A stretch of 36,235 nt of DNA from Phycisphaera sp. (GTDB lineage: Bacteria > Planctomycetota > Phycisphaerae > Phycisphaerales > Phycisphaeraceae): the NCBI GenBank assembly GCA_023300125.1, contig JALZVY010000244.1, positions 1 to 36,235 on the forward strand, read 5' to 3'. The notes beneath the pieces are model-generated. The model was not told where the DNA came from. It saw only the letters and a list, made by a program, of their open reading frames with translations, and did not search any database. Shown here piece after piece: positions 25,475-33,369 of this stretch (positions within the stretch are counted from its first letter, which is position 1; each line of letters opens with the position of its first letter). The translations under genes were made by a program, and so were the position numbers.

Positions 25475-25496
25475 AAAAGCCGGCCGGGCGGCGTCC
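25475..25496 (-). terminator. weak terminator candidate after the SulP gene
   Basis: On the minus strand, immediately after the SulP stop, a short G+C-rich hairpin (GCCG with CGGC around CCCGGC) is followed by TTTT. The stem is only about 4 bp, so this is tentative. Confidence 0.3.
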
Positions 25497-25498
25497 AG

Positions 25499-27352
25499 CT
25501 ACCCATCGTCTTGGTCCACCAGCGTGTGGGCCCGCTTGACCGCCTCCCGGGCGGCGTCGAAGGGCTTGTCGCCCGAGACGATCAGGTTGTCTTGGCCCAC
25601 CACCTGGTCCAGGCCGAAGGCGATCATGCGCTCGCGCATCCGCGGCCGCAGGCCGCAGAGGATCAGGTGCCGGCCCTGGGCGTTCATCTGGCGGGCGAAG
25701 GCTTCGACTGTGTGCATGACCGTGGCGTCGACCATGTGGGTGCGCTTGAGCCGCAGGATCAGCACCCGCACGTCTTTCTGGGCCAGCACGCGAATGAAGC
25801 GGTCTTGCAGGTCGTCGGCCGAGGCGAAGAACAGGTTGCCTTCGATCTGCAAGAAACTGACAGCCCGGCGTGGATTGCACGCGGCGTTGGCCCGCAGGGG
25901 GCGCTCGGTCCAGCCCGAAGGCTGGCGCGCATCCTCGCCGCCGACCATCTCGGTGATGTAGAGCTGGCGGGCCCGCCGCAGGTACAGGGCCAGGGTTAAA
26001 AACACCCCGGTGAACACGGCGATCTCAAGGGGCAGGGCCAAGGTGGCCACAAAGGTGGCCACGCACACCCACAAATCCGCCCGGTTGCTGTGGCGCAGCT
26101 TGCGGACGTAGTCAAGGTCGATCAGCCCCCACGCGATGGGAAACAGGATCGCCGCGATGCTGGCCATGGGGATCGTGGCCGCGGCGGGGGCGGCCCACAC
26201 CAGCACACCTGCGGTGATGATCGCCGAAGCCACCCCCGCAAAGCGGCTGCGGGCCCCGGACTGCTGGTTCAGGGCCGAGCGCGAGTAGCTTCCGCTTGAC
26301 GGCAGGCAGCGGAAGCAGCCGCCGATCATGTTGGCCAGGCCCACAGCAAGAAATTCTTGGTTGGGCTGCACGCGGTGACCGGTTTTGGCCGCCAGGGTTT
26401 TGCCGATGCCGCAGACCTCGATCATGCCCACCAGCGCAATGGCAAAAGCCGGGGCCAGCAGGGCCCGGTAGGCCTGCCAGTCAACACTGGGCGGGGCAAA
26501 GGCAGGCAGCCCCGCGGGCAGGGCCCCGACCAGCGCCAGGTCTGCCGAGGTCCAGCCCATCATATAGACCGCAACCGCCCCGGCCACCACCGCCAACAGA
26601 TAGCGCGGCAGCCACCGGGCGATCCAGCCGCAGCCCAGCACCACCGCCAGGCTGACCCCTCCGGCAATGGCCGCGGGAATGGCCGGCCGCGCGCCGTGCT
26701 CGATCATCGCCTGGCCGATGCGGTGCAGCTTGCCCACCGCACCCGCCAAAGCACTTTGGGTGTCCACCAGATCGATACCCAGCAAGGGCGGCAGCTGGCC
26801 CACGGCGATCAGCACCCCCGCTCCGGCCGAGAAGCCCACGATCACCGATTTGCTGACGAAGCGCACCAACTCGCCCAGCCGCCCCAGGGCAAAAGCGATC
26901 TGAATGAGCCCCGCCAGCAGGGCCAGCACCGCAGCGGTCTGCACCCGCTGGGCCGCCGTGGCGTCGCCATCGCCCATGGCCATGGCCACCAGCACGCTGG
27001 CGGTCAGCAAGCTCATGGTGTTGGTGGGGCCCACGTGCAGCTGAGGGCTGCCCGTGAGCAGGCAGCCCACCAGCGTGACCACCACCGCGGTGTACAGGCC
27101 GTAGACCGGCGGCAGCCCGGCGATGGCTGCAAAGGCCATGGACTGGGGCACGGCGACCAGCGCCACGGTGACCGCGGCCACCACGTCGCCGCGCACAAAA
27201 GCGGGCCGGTAGCCGCCCACGGCCCGAACCAACGATCCGGCGGTGGTGGCCACGGGGCCCAAGGCCCATGCCCCGCCGGCCCGCAACGGGCCAACCTTTG
27301 CCCCAGGTGCAAATTTTGAATGGGCTGGGGTGGGTTCTTCCGTGAGGGGCAT
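25499..27352 (-). CDS. SulP/SLC26-family anion transporter with STAS domain
   Basis: 617 residues from the ATG at 27352. The membrane domain (about 60-480) begins GGYRPAFVRGDVVAAVTVAL and VPQSMAFAAIAGLPPVYGLY, the SulP signature, followed by LHVGPTNTMSLLTASVLVAM. The C-terminal STAS domain (about 500-600) contains ILRLKRTHMVDATVMHTVEA and ILCGLRPRMRERM. SulP proteins carry sulfate, bicarbonate or other anions across the inner membrane. No carbonic anhydrase or sulfur gene is nearby, so the substrate is open. I chose 27352 because TAGGCT ends 7 nt before it; the open frame upstream lacks any transporter-like sequence. It diverges from the sigma factor gene. Confidence 0.92.
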   Translation of the reverse strand: MPLTEEPTPAHSKFAPGAKVGPLRAGGAWALGPVATTAGSLVRAVGGYRPAFVRGDVVAAVTVALVAVPQSMAFAAIAGLPPVYGLYTAVVVTLVGCLLTGSPQLHVGPTNTMSLLTASVLVAMAMGDGDATAAQRVQTAAVLALLAGLIQIAFALGRLGELVRFVSKSVIVGFSAGAGVLIAVGQLPPLLGIDLVDTQSALAGAVGKLHRIGQAMIEHGARPAIPAAIAGGVSLAVVLGCGWIARWLPRYLLAVVAGAVAVYMMGWTSADLALVGALPAGLPAFAPPSVDWQAYRALLAPAFAIALVGMIEVCGIGKTLAAKTGHRVQPNQEFLAVGLANMIGGCFRCLPSSGSYSRSALNQQSGARSRFAGVASAIITAGVLVWAAPAAATIPMASIAAILFPIAWGLIDLDYVRKLRHSNRADLWVCVATFVATLALPLEIAVFTGVFLTLALYLRRARQLYITEMVGGEDARQPSGWTERPLRANAACNPRRAVSFLQIEGNLFFASADDLQDRFIRVLAQKDVRVLILRLKRTHMVDATVMHTVEAFARQMNAQGRHLILCGLRPRMRERMIAFGLDQVVGQDNLIVSGDKPFDAAREAVKRAHTLVDQDDG

Positions 27353-27359
27353 CCGTGCC

Positions 27360-27389
27360 AGCCTAGCACCCGCCGGCCTTTCTCGGCAA
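27360..27389 (-). promoter_or_regulatory. sigma-70-like promoter for the leaderless SulP gene
   Basis: On the minus strand, TTGCCG (27389-27384) is separated by 18 nt from TAGGCT (27365-27360), which ends 7 nt before the ATG. This is the one leaderless-type promoter in the window with a recognisable -35 box. Confidence 0.55.
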
Positions 27390-27502
27390 CGCTGAGAGAC
27401 CCGCTTGGGCGAGCCGTGTCGGCATTCCAGCCGGGCTTGAGTCAAGCCCGCGGGGGGAGGGTACCTGCGGGCAGGTGGGTTTGTGCCGACAAGCGGGGTG
27501 GC

Positions 27503-27518
27503 GCCGCCCCGTGGCGGC
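27503..27518 (+). other. hairpin in the sigma factor gene's upstream region
   Basis: GCCGCC, a four-base loop CCGT, then GGCGGC form a strong stem about 120 bp before the sigma gene start. The surrounding 27366-27640 region otherwise shows only G+C-rich sequence without a gene. A role in the sigma gene's leader is possible but unproven. Confidence 0.4.
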
Positions 27519-27640
27519 CCTTGGGGCCTTAAGCACGCGTGAATTTTGGTCGATCGCCTGAGTGTGAAGCGCCGCTCCTCGGGGCTTCCACTCCGCACGC
27601 CGCAGACCGCGGCGCTGATCCCCGATCCAGGACCCACTCC

Positions 27641-28537
27641 ATGGCCCGATCCCCCCGCGTCAAAACCGATCTCGAGCTCTACCTCAAGCAGATCGACGAG
27701 TCGCCGTTGCTGAGCGCCGACGAGGAAAAAACCCTCGCCCGCAAGATCATCAACGAGGGATGCATGGCCTCACGCGAGCACATGATCCGCAGCAACCTGC
27801 GGCTGGTCGTGGCCATCGCCAAGCGCTACATGAACCGCGGCCTGTCGCTGCAAGACCTCATCGAAGAAGGCAACGTGGGCCTGGTCAAAGCCGTCGAAGG
27901 ATTCGACCCGGACATGGGCGCCCGCTTCTCAACCTACGGCTGCTGGTGGATCAAGCAGGGCATCAAGCGGGCACTCATCAACGCCGTCCAGCCCATCCAC
28001 ATCCCCGCCTACATGGTCGAGCTCATCTCCAAATGGAAGCGCGCTTCGCAGCTGCTTGAAGAGCAGCTGGGCCGCACACCCACCGTGCAAGAGCTCGCCG
28101 AAGAAATGGACCTGCCCGCCAAGAAGGTGCGCATCATCAAAAAAGCTGTGAAGGCCAGCCGTCGCCCCAGCCAGACCGGCAGCGGCGCCGAAGGCGAAGG
28201 CCCGATGCTCAGCGAGATCGTCGCGGATGCCCGCACCCCCAGCCCGCAAGACCAGGTGCTGCTGGCCGACGACTTGGAAACCATCGGCAAGTTGCTGGAA
28301 GCCATCGATGACCGCGAGGCCAAGATCCTGCGGCTGCGCTACGGCCTGAATGGCGACGAGCCACTCACGCTCAAAGAAATCGGCGTGCACGTGGGGCTCA
28401 CCCGCGAACGTGTACGCCAGATCGAGATCGAAGCGCTCAAGAAACTCAACACACGTCTGGAAAGCGACCGCCCGCTAAGCGCGGCCAAAGCCCAGGTGAA
28501 GGCCAAGGCCCGGGCCAAAGCCCGCGTCGCCAGCTAA
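27641..28537 (+). CDS. sigma-70 family RNA polymerase sigma factor (SigA/RpoD-like, short form)
   Basis: 298 residues. Region 1.2 begins TDLELYLKQIDESPLLSADE (9-28). Region 2 includes IRSNLRLVVAIAKRY, LSLQDLIEEGNVGLVKAVEG and RFSTYGCWWIKQGIKRALIN (95-114, regions 2.3-2.4). Region 3 spans about 120-200, and region 4 has AKILRLRYGLNGDEPLTLKE with the helix-turn-helix LTRERVRQIEIEALKKL. Region 1.1 and the non-conserved insert are absent. In E. coli RpoD, region 2.4 reads WWIRQAITRAI; here WWIKQGIKRAL, with Lys in place of Thr440, a residue next to the first -10 base. It recognises promoters for core polymerase and may be primary or alternative. The C-terminus is Lys/Ala-rich. ATG 27641 is preceded by AGGA. 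Confidence 0.92.
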   Translation: MARSPRVKTDLELYLKQIDESPLLSADEEKTLARKIINEGCMASREHMIRSNLRLVVAIAKRYMNRGLSLQDLIEEGNVGLVKAVEGFDPDMGARFSTYGCWWIKQGIKRALINAVQPIHIPAYMVELISKWKRASQLLEEQLGRTPTVQELAEEMDLPAKKVRIIKKAVKASRRPSQTGSGAEGEGPMLSEIVADARTPSPQDQVLLADDLETIGKLLEAIDDREAKILRLRYGLNGDEPLTLKEIGVHVGLTRERVRQIEIEALKKLNTRLESDRPLSAAKAQVKAKARAKARVAS

Positions 28538-28553
28538 TCGCGGCGGGCACCGA

Positions 28554-29630
28554 TCAACCAAATGCAGCGGCGGTGGCTTGGGCCCCTGCCACGTCCACGG
28601 CCGCGCCTTCTGCGGGGGCCGAGGCCGCATCCACCCACGCCAAGGCCACGGCCTTGCCGCCGGGCAGCGCGGTCGCGCTGGTCACGCGCCCACCAGAGAC
28701 ATCGCTGCCCACCGCCGGCGGCGTGCCTTCCAGCTCCAACCGCACCAGGCGCTGGGCCGGTCCGTCCGCGGCGATCTTCTCCAGCGCATCTTGGCCCACG
28801 AAGCGCGGCACCGGCACGCCCGAATCGTCCAGGTGCTTGTCGAGATCCACCGCGTGGGCCAAGCCCAAGCTCAGCGGATCCACGTCCATGCCTGCCCCGA
28901 ACTCCACGCCGTAGGCCGGCAGGCCCGCCTCGATGCGCAGGCTCTCGCGGGCGTCCAGCCCCGCGGGCTTGATCGCCGCGGCCTCGCTCTTGTCTTTGAG
29001 CAGCAGCTTGATGGCCATGGACGCCATGTTCGCCCCCAGCAGCACCTCCACGCCGTCTCCCCCGGTGTAGCCGGTGCGGCTCACGGTCATCTTCAAGATC
29101 AACAGGTTCTTGAGGGCGAACGTCCAGGGCTTGAGCGTGGGGATCTCGCGCGAGAACTCACCGATCTTTGCCGCCACCTTGGGGCCCTGCACCGAGAGCA
29201 TCGCGGTCTTGTCGGTTTCGTCCACCAGCTTGACCGACATGCCAGCGGCCGCGATCAGCGCTTCGAGTTGGGCCAGCACCGCGGCCCGGCCTCCGGCATT
29301 GGTCACCAGCAGCCACTCGTTCTCGTAGCGGTAGACCGACACCACGTCGATCACCACGCCCGCGTCGTTGCACACCACCGCCTCGCGGCAGGTGCGCACC
29401 GCCATGTCGGTCACCTTGCGGGTTAGCGCGGTTTCCAGCAGTTTGCGTGCGTGGCGTCCACTCAGGCGCAGGCGGCCCAGGTGCGAGACATCAAAGATCG
29501 CCCCCGAGTCGCGGCACTGGGTGTGTTCCGCCGCGGCATCGCCGTAGTGCAGGGGCATGGACCAGCCGTCACGCGGGGCCAGGGTGGCGCCGGCCTCGGC
29601 GTGGAATTTTTTAAAAGGAGAGTCTTGCAT
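28554..29630 (-). CDS. gcvT: glycine cleavage system T protein (aminomethyltransferase)
   Basis: 358 residues, the usual GcvT length. It reads FHAEAGATLAPRDGWSMPLH, then IFDVSHLGRLRLSG (45-58), LVTNAGGRAA, MLSVQGPKVAAKI, SRTGYTGGDGVEV (184-196) and GLDARESLRIEAGLPAYGVE. GcvT transfers the methylene carbon from the aminomethyl-lipoyl H protein to tetrahydrofolate. Two positions differ from the family: IDD near residue 95 reads IDV, and the usual TGEDG reads TGGDG. These may affect activity, or the protein may be a folate-dependent relative. No gcvH or gcvP is in the window. It converges with the sigma gene, 16 bp apart, and a 13-bp tandem repeat lies just upstream of its start. Confidence 0.85.
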   Translation of the reverse strand: MQDSPFKKFHAEAGATLAPRDGWSMPLHYGDAAAEHTQCRDSGAIFDVSHLGRLRLSGRHARKLLETALTRKVTDMAVRTCREAVVCNDAGVVIDVVSVYRYENEWLLVTNAGGRAAVLAQLEALIAAAGMSVKLVDETDKTAMLSVQGPKVAAKIGEFSREIPTLKPWTFALKNLLILKMTVSRTGYTGGDGVEVLLGANMASMAIKLLLKDKSEAAAIKPAGLDARESLRIEAGLPAYGVEFGAGMDVDPLSLGLAHAVDLDKHLDDSGVPVPRFVGQDALEKIAADGPAQRLVRLELEGTPPAVGSDVSGGRVTSATALPGGKAVALAWVDAASAPAEGAAVDVAGAQATAAAFG

Positions 29631-29647
29631 CGAGAATCCGTTCGCTA

Positions 29648-29712
29648 AGCAGGGGCGAAGATCAGGGGCGAAAATCAGGGGCAGAAAGCAGGGGGCAGAA
29701 AGCAGGAGGGGG
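29648..29712. repeat. five imperfect 13-14 bp tandem repeats upstream of gcvT
   Basis: Consecutive units AGCAGGGGCGAAG, ATCAGGGGCGAAA, ATCAGGGGCAGAA, AGCAGGGGGCAGAA and a degenerate fifth. They end 17 bp from the gcvT ATG, so on the sense strand they form a C/T-rich leader or promoter-proximal tract. They may bind a regulator or simply vary in copy number. Confidence 0.7.
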
Positions 29713-29756
29713 AGTCGCGGCGTGAGAACAAGCCAGCCCCGTCAACACAGGCGGGT

Positions 29757-29984
29757 TCAACCCCCGGTCAACAAGCCAGACACCGCCGCCCAAGCCGCCG
29801 CGGTCAGGCGGTAGAAGGGGTTGACCGCCACGCACCCCGGGCCCACCAGCAAGATCAGCACGCACAGCGGCAGCAGCAAGCGCCAGCGCGGGGTGCGGGG
29901 CACGCGTGCAGTGCGTGGTGCGCGGGAAGGGGCAAGGGTGGGACCGAGGGTGGGGGGCGTGGCAAGTGGCATGACGTGAGGCAT
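29757..29984 (-). CDS. small lipoprotein-like or membrane protein, 75 residues
   Basis: I do not recognise a family. The ATG at 29984 lies 4 nt after the stop of the FAD/Fe-S dehydrogenase gene, suggesting translational coupling; a second ATG at 29972 would give 71 residues. Residues 1-33 are Pro/Arg-rich. Residues 34-50 are hydrophobic (WRLLLPLCVLILLVGPG), followed by Cys51 and CVAVNPFYRLTAAAWAAVSG. The hydrophobic run ending GPGC resembles a lipobox without the usual -1 to -3 residues, so it may be a lipoprotein or a single-pass protein. The position after the dehydrogenase suggests an accessory or unrelated envelope role. Confidence 0.5.
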   Translation of the reverse strand: MPHVMPLATPPTLGPTLAPSRAPRTARVPRTPRWRLLLPLCVLILLVGPGCVAVNPFYRLTAAAWAAVSGLLTGG

Positions 29985-29988
29985 CCTA

Positions 29989-32900
29989 TCAGGGCGTTGC
30001 ATTCCCCACGGGGCTTTGGGGGCGCACCACCTGCACCCAGTGCTGGGCGCGCACGCCCAAGAAGTCGTCGATCTGGTGGCGGCACGACACCCCGCAGGCC
30101 ACCACCACATCGCCCGCCGCGTGGGCCGCGCGCACGGCCGGGAAAAGCCGGTCTTCGCCGATGATCTGCGAGAGGTCGTGGTGGTTGTAACCAAAAGCCC
30201 CGGCCATGCCGCAGCAGCCCGCATCCACCTCGGTGCACTGGGTCTGGGGCATGGCCGCGAACAGGCGGCGGATCGCACCCGTGCCAAACAATGCCTTTTG
30301 GTGGCAGTGGCCGTGCAGCAACACCCGCGGGTGATCGCAGGTCAGCGCCACGCCCTGGGCGTCCAAGAACACGTCGATCATCGACACCTGGGCCGCCACC
30401 CGCTGGCCCAGGGCCTGATCGTCGATCAAATCAGGCAAGTCGTCGGCCAAGGCCGACGCGCACGAGGGTTCCAAGCACAGAATGGGCAGCCCCTGCCGGG
30501 CGAAAACGTCCAGCTTGGCCATGGTCGCGGCGCCGCGCTGCTTGGCGGCATGCAGCAAGCCCTGAGACAGCCGCGGCCGCTGGCAGCAGCCTGCGTTGGC
30601 CACGATCACCCGGTAGCCGCAGCCTTCCAACAGCTCCACCGCCGCCAGCCCCACCGCCGGCTCCACCGAGCGGCTGGTCGTATCGTCAAACAGCACCACC
30701 GCCGGGCGCACATCCGGGCGGGGTGGCGCGGGCGCCTTAGCAGCGCGTTCTTTGAGCAGCGCCGGCAGGTGACGGCGGGCAAAACCCGGCAGCGGTCGAC
30801 GTCGGTCGATGCCCGTGAGCCGCTCGAACACCCGGCGATACGGCCCAAAGCGGTCGATCGCGCGGCCCAGCTCGGCCAGTGGCCCGCGCATCCACCGGGC
30901 CGCATCGGGCATGCCCCCGATCAGCCGCGCGCCCAGCGGCACGCCGTGGCGTTCGTGACGCATCTGCAGCGCGTCGGCCTTCAGCCGGGCCATGTCCACC
31001 GCGTTGGGACACTCGCTTTTGCAGGCCTTGCACGACAAACAAAGATCCAGCACCTCGTGCACCGCGTCCGAGGCCAGCGCTCCGGTCACGTCTTGGGCGT
31101 CCCCCAACTGACCAGACATCGCCAGCCGCAGCGCATTGGCCCTGCCTCGGGTGGTGTCTTTTTCGTCGCGGGTGGCCATGTACGACGGGCACATGGTGCC
31201 GCTGCCCAGCTTGCGGCACGCCCCCACGCCGTTGCACTGCTCCACCGCCCCGCGAAAGCCGTCCTGCTGCTGGTGACGAAACAGCGCGGGCACCTCGGTC
31301 ACGCGGTAGGCATCGCCATAGCGCAGCAGCTCGCCGTCGGTCATTGACGGGGCGTCCACGATCTTGCCCGGGTTCATCTGGTGGTGCGGATCAAACAAAG
31401 CCTTGAGTGATCGAAACGCGCCGTAGAGCTCGTCGCCAAAAAAACGCGGCACAAAGGCCCCGCGCACCACCCCGTCGCCGTGCTCGCCGGCAAACGCGCC
31501 GCCCAGTTCCACCACCCGCAAAAAAGCCGTCTCGGCGATCGCCTGCATCGCCCGGCGGTGATCGTCGCGGTGCAGATCCACCGCCGGGCGAAAATGGATC
31601 ACCCCGACCGACGCGTGGGCGTACATCGCGTAATCCAAGTCCAGGCGGCGGCAGTGCGCTTGCAGGCCCGCGATGTAGTCAGGCAGGTGCTCCACCGGCA
31701 CGCAAGCGTCTTCCACAAAGGCCTGGCCCTTCACCGGCCCGCGCACGTTGGAAATCAGGCCCAGGCCCAGCTTCCGCGTCTCCCACACGTTGTGCTGTGA
31801 AGCCGCGTCGGCCAGCACCGGCCGGGCGTACCCCACGCCCGCGGCGTCCAGCGCCGCAGCGCAGTGTTGGGCACGCGACTGCGCGTCCTGGGCGTCGCTG
31901 CCGAAAAACTCGGTCAGCAGCACCGCCGCCGGATCACCCGCCACCCAGCCCGCCATGTCGCGCGTCGCGGGGTTCACCGTGGATTCGCGCAGCATGCCGC
32001 GGTCCAACAGCTCCACCGCCGACGGCCCGTACTCCAAAATCCCAGGCACCGCCCGCAGCGCATCGAGGTCGTCGTCAAAGTGCACGATGCAAAGCGCCGT
32101 CGCCGCGGGCCGCGGCACCAGGCGCACGGTCACTTCCAACACCACCCCCAGCGTGCCCTCGCTGCCCACGATCAGATGGGTCAAATCCCAGGGCCGGTGC
32201 CCAGCGTTTTGCTCGGCCCGCGGGCCGATCGGCCCCACATAGCCCGCACCGTCCACAAACGTGTCCAGGTTGTAGCCCGTCACCCGACGCATCACCTTGG
32301 GGTAGCGCTCGCGGATCGCGTCTTGGTGCCGCAGCACCAGGTCACGCACCCCGCGATACACCTGCCCCTCGCGGCTGGATCCCGCGGCCTTGGCCTGCCA
32401 CGCGTCGTCGTCCATCGGCCCGCAGTCCAGCACCGTGCCGTCGTCCAAGGCCACCTTGCAGCCCAACACATGATCGATGGTTTTGCCGTAGACGATCGAC
32501 CGCGTGCCCGAGCTGTTGTTGCCCACCATGCCGCCGATCGTCGCCCGGCTGCTGGTCGCCGGATCGGGGGCGAACTGCAAACCCAGCGACGCCACCTCCG
32601 CGTTGAGATGATCGCGCACCACCCCTGGCTGCACGCGGGCCCAGCCCTCTTCAGCGTTAACCTCCAACACCTGGTTCAGGTGCCGCGACACGTCGATGAC
32701 CATGCCCGGGCCAAAGGTCTGGCCCGACAACGCCGTGGCCGCACCCCGCGGGGTGATGGGCAGCTTCAATTCCGCGGCCACTTGGATGGCCGCCACGCAG
32801 TCGTCTTCGTCCAGCGGCACCACCACACAGGCCGGCGTCACCTGGTAGTGGCTCGCGTCGGTCGCGTGAATACCGCGGATCACCGGATCAAACGACACCG

Positions 32901-33015
32901 CACCCCGCACCGCCGCCCGAATACGGGCGCGGCCCTCCGCGTCGAGGGCGGGCGCAACCGGCGGCTTGGGTGGTGGGGGGGCATCGGGCAAGCTCAGGAC
33001 ACCACCATCTCGCAC
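29989..33015 (-). CDS. FAD-linked oxidase/Fe-S fusion dehydrogenase (D-2-hydroxyacid type, YdiJ-like)
   Basis: 1008 residues. An FAD-binding type 4 domain (about 55-300) has VVPLDEDDCVAAIQVAAELK, PRGAATALSGQT and GGMVGNNSSGTRSIVYGKTI. The FAD-oxidase C-terminal domain (about 310-550) ends GEHGDGVVRG and FDPHHQMNPGKI. An Fe-S segment follows: Cys594, 600 and 609, then the ferredoxin motif CLSCKACKSECP (659-670). Two CCG domains carry CC at 810-811, HGHCHQ at 901-906 and CC at 934-935. This layout matches E. coli YdiJ, a D-2-hydroxyglutarate dehydrogenase, and fused D-lactate/glycolate dehydrogenases. It would oxidise a D-2-hydroxyacid and pass electrons onward. The start is GTG 33015, overlapping the upstream YCII gene by 22 nt; TTG 32991 is an alternative. 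Confidence 0.9.
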   Translation of the reverse strand: MRDGGVLSLPDAPPPPKPPVAPALDAEGRARIRAAVRGAVSFDPVIRGIHATDASHYQVTPACVVVPLDEDDCVAAIQVAAELKLPITPRGAATALSGQTFGPGMVIDVSRHLNQVLEVNAEEGWARVQPGVVRDHLNAEVASLGLQFAPDPATSSRATIGGMVGNNSSGTRSIVYGKTIDHVLGCKVALDDGTVLDCGPMDDDAWQAKAAGSSREGQVYRGVRDLVLRHQDAIRERYPKVMRRVTGYNLDTFVDGAGYVGPIGPRAEQNAGHRPWDLTHLIVGSEGTLGVVLEVTVRLVPRPAATALCIVHFDDDLDALRAVPGILEYGPSAVELLDRGMLRESTVNPATRDMAGWVAGDPAAVLLTEFFGSDAQDAQSRAQHCAAALDAAGVGYARPVLADAASQHNVWETRKLGLGLISNVRGPVKGQAFVEDACVPVEHLPDYIAGLQAHCRRLDLDYAMYAHASVGVIHFRPAVDLHRDDHRRAMQAIAETAFLRVVELGGAFAGEHGDGVVRGAFVPRFFGDELYGAFRSLKALFDPHHQMNPGKIVDAPSMTDGELLRYGDAYRVTEVPALFRHQQQDGFRGAVEQCNGVGACRKLGSGTMCPSYMATRDEKDTTRGRANALRLAMSGQLGDAQDVTGALASDAVHEVLDLCLSCKACKSECPNAVDMARLKADALQMRHERHGVPLGARLIGGMPDAARWMRGPLAELGRAIDRFGPYRRVFERLTGIDRRRPLPGFARRHLPALLKERAAKAPAPPRPDVRPAVVLFDDTTSRSVEPAVGLAAVELLEGCGYRVIVANAGCCQRPRLSQGLLHAAKQRGAATMAKLDVFARQGLPILCLEPSCASALADDLPDLIDDQALGQRVAAQVSMIDVFLDAQGVALTCDHPRVLLHGHCHQKALFGTGAIRRLFAAMPQTQCTEVDAGCCGMAGAFGYNHHDLSQIIGEDRLFPAVRAAHAAGDVVVACGVSCRHQIDDFLGVRAQHWVQVVRPQSPVGNATP

Positions 33016-33281
33016 ATCTCCACGGTGCCGCCATGCAACACCACCGGGTGATGGGCCAGTAACGCCCGCAAGGCTTCCACATCGTCTGCATCAAACCGCA
33101 TGTATCCGCCCACCGCATCGGTGGGGCGGGCCTCCGGGTCGGTTCCTAGAAGTTCACGGCTTCCCAGCGCGCTGCCTCCTCGAAACAAACCCGACGCCGC
33201 GGCGGCCGCAAAGAACTGCTCCCACTCCTCGGGGGTGGTCGGCGATTGGGTCGCGGCATGCACAAGAACCAGGTATTGCAT
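32994..33281 (-). CDS. YCII-related domain protein, 95 residues
   Basis: The start MQYLVLVHAATQSPTTPEEW is the characteristic first strand of small YCII-family proteins. The rest, SGLFRGGSALGSRELLG, then AVGGYMRFDADDVEALRALL and VVLHGGTVEMCEMVV, follows the family's ferredoxin-like alpha-beta fold, with the terminal GxVEM strand. Function in this family is mostly unknown; some members act on small aromatic or chlorinated compounds. The ATG at 33281 is supported by TATGCT ending 7 nt upstream. Its 3' end overlaps the start of the FAD/Fe-S dehydrogenase, so the two are probably co-expressed and coupled. Confidence 0.8.
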   Translation of the reverse strand: MQYLVLVHAATQSPTTPEEWEQFFAAAAASGLFRGGSALGSRELLGTDPEARPTDAVGGYMRFDADDVEALRALLAHHPVVLHGGTVEMCEMVVS

Positions 33282-33288
33282 CGTAAAA

Positions 33289-33294
33289 AGCATA
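33289..33294 (-). promoter_or_regulatory. -10-like hexamer for the leaderless YCII gene
   Basis: TATGCT on the minus strand ends 7 nt before the ATG at 33281, matching the spacing seen at trpA, dapL, aroC and sulP. Confidence 0.5.
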
Positions 33295-33369
33295 CGCGGA
33301 GCAACCTTAAGGCGGGGGACGTTGGTTGCGGTGAGGCCCACAACCAACGCCGCACGAGGCACGCCTGGG

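Noticed and set aside
27353-27637. N-terminal extension of the SulP transporter by 95 residues
   Set aside because: Low-complexity sequence without transporter features, and a -10 box sits 7 nt before the ATG at 27352.
27539-27640. N-terminal extension of the sigma factor
   Set aside because: The 34 added residues are not sigma-like, and the ATG at 27641 has AGGA upstream and a family-like start.
30016-31347. 443-codon plus-strand frame, plus others, opposite the FAD/Fe-S dehydrogenase
   Set aside because: The dehydrogenase is certain from cofactor motifs; the antisense frames are Arg/His/Gln-rich low complexity.
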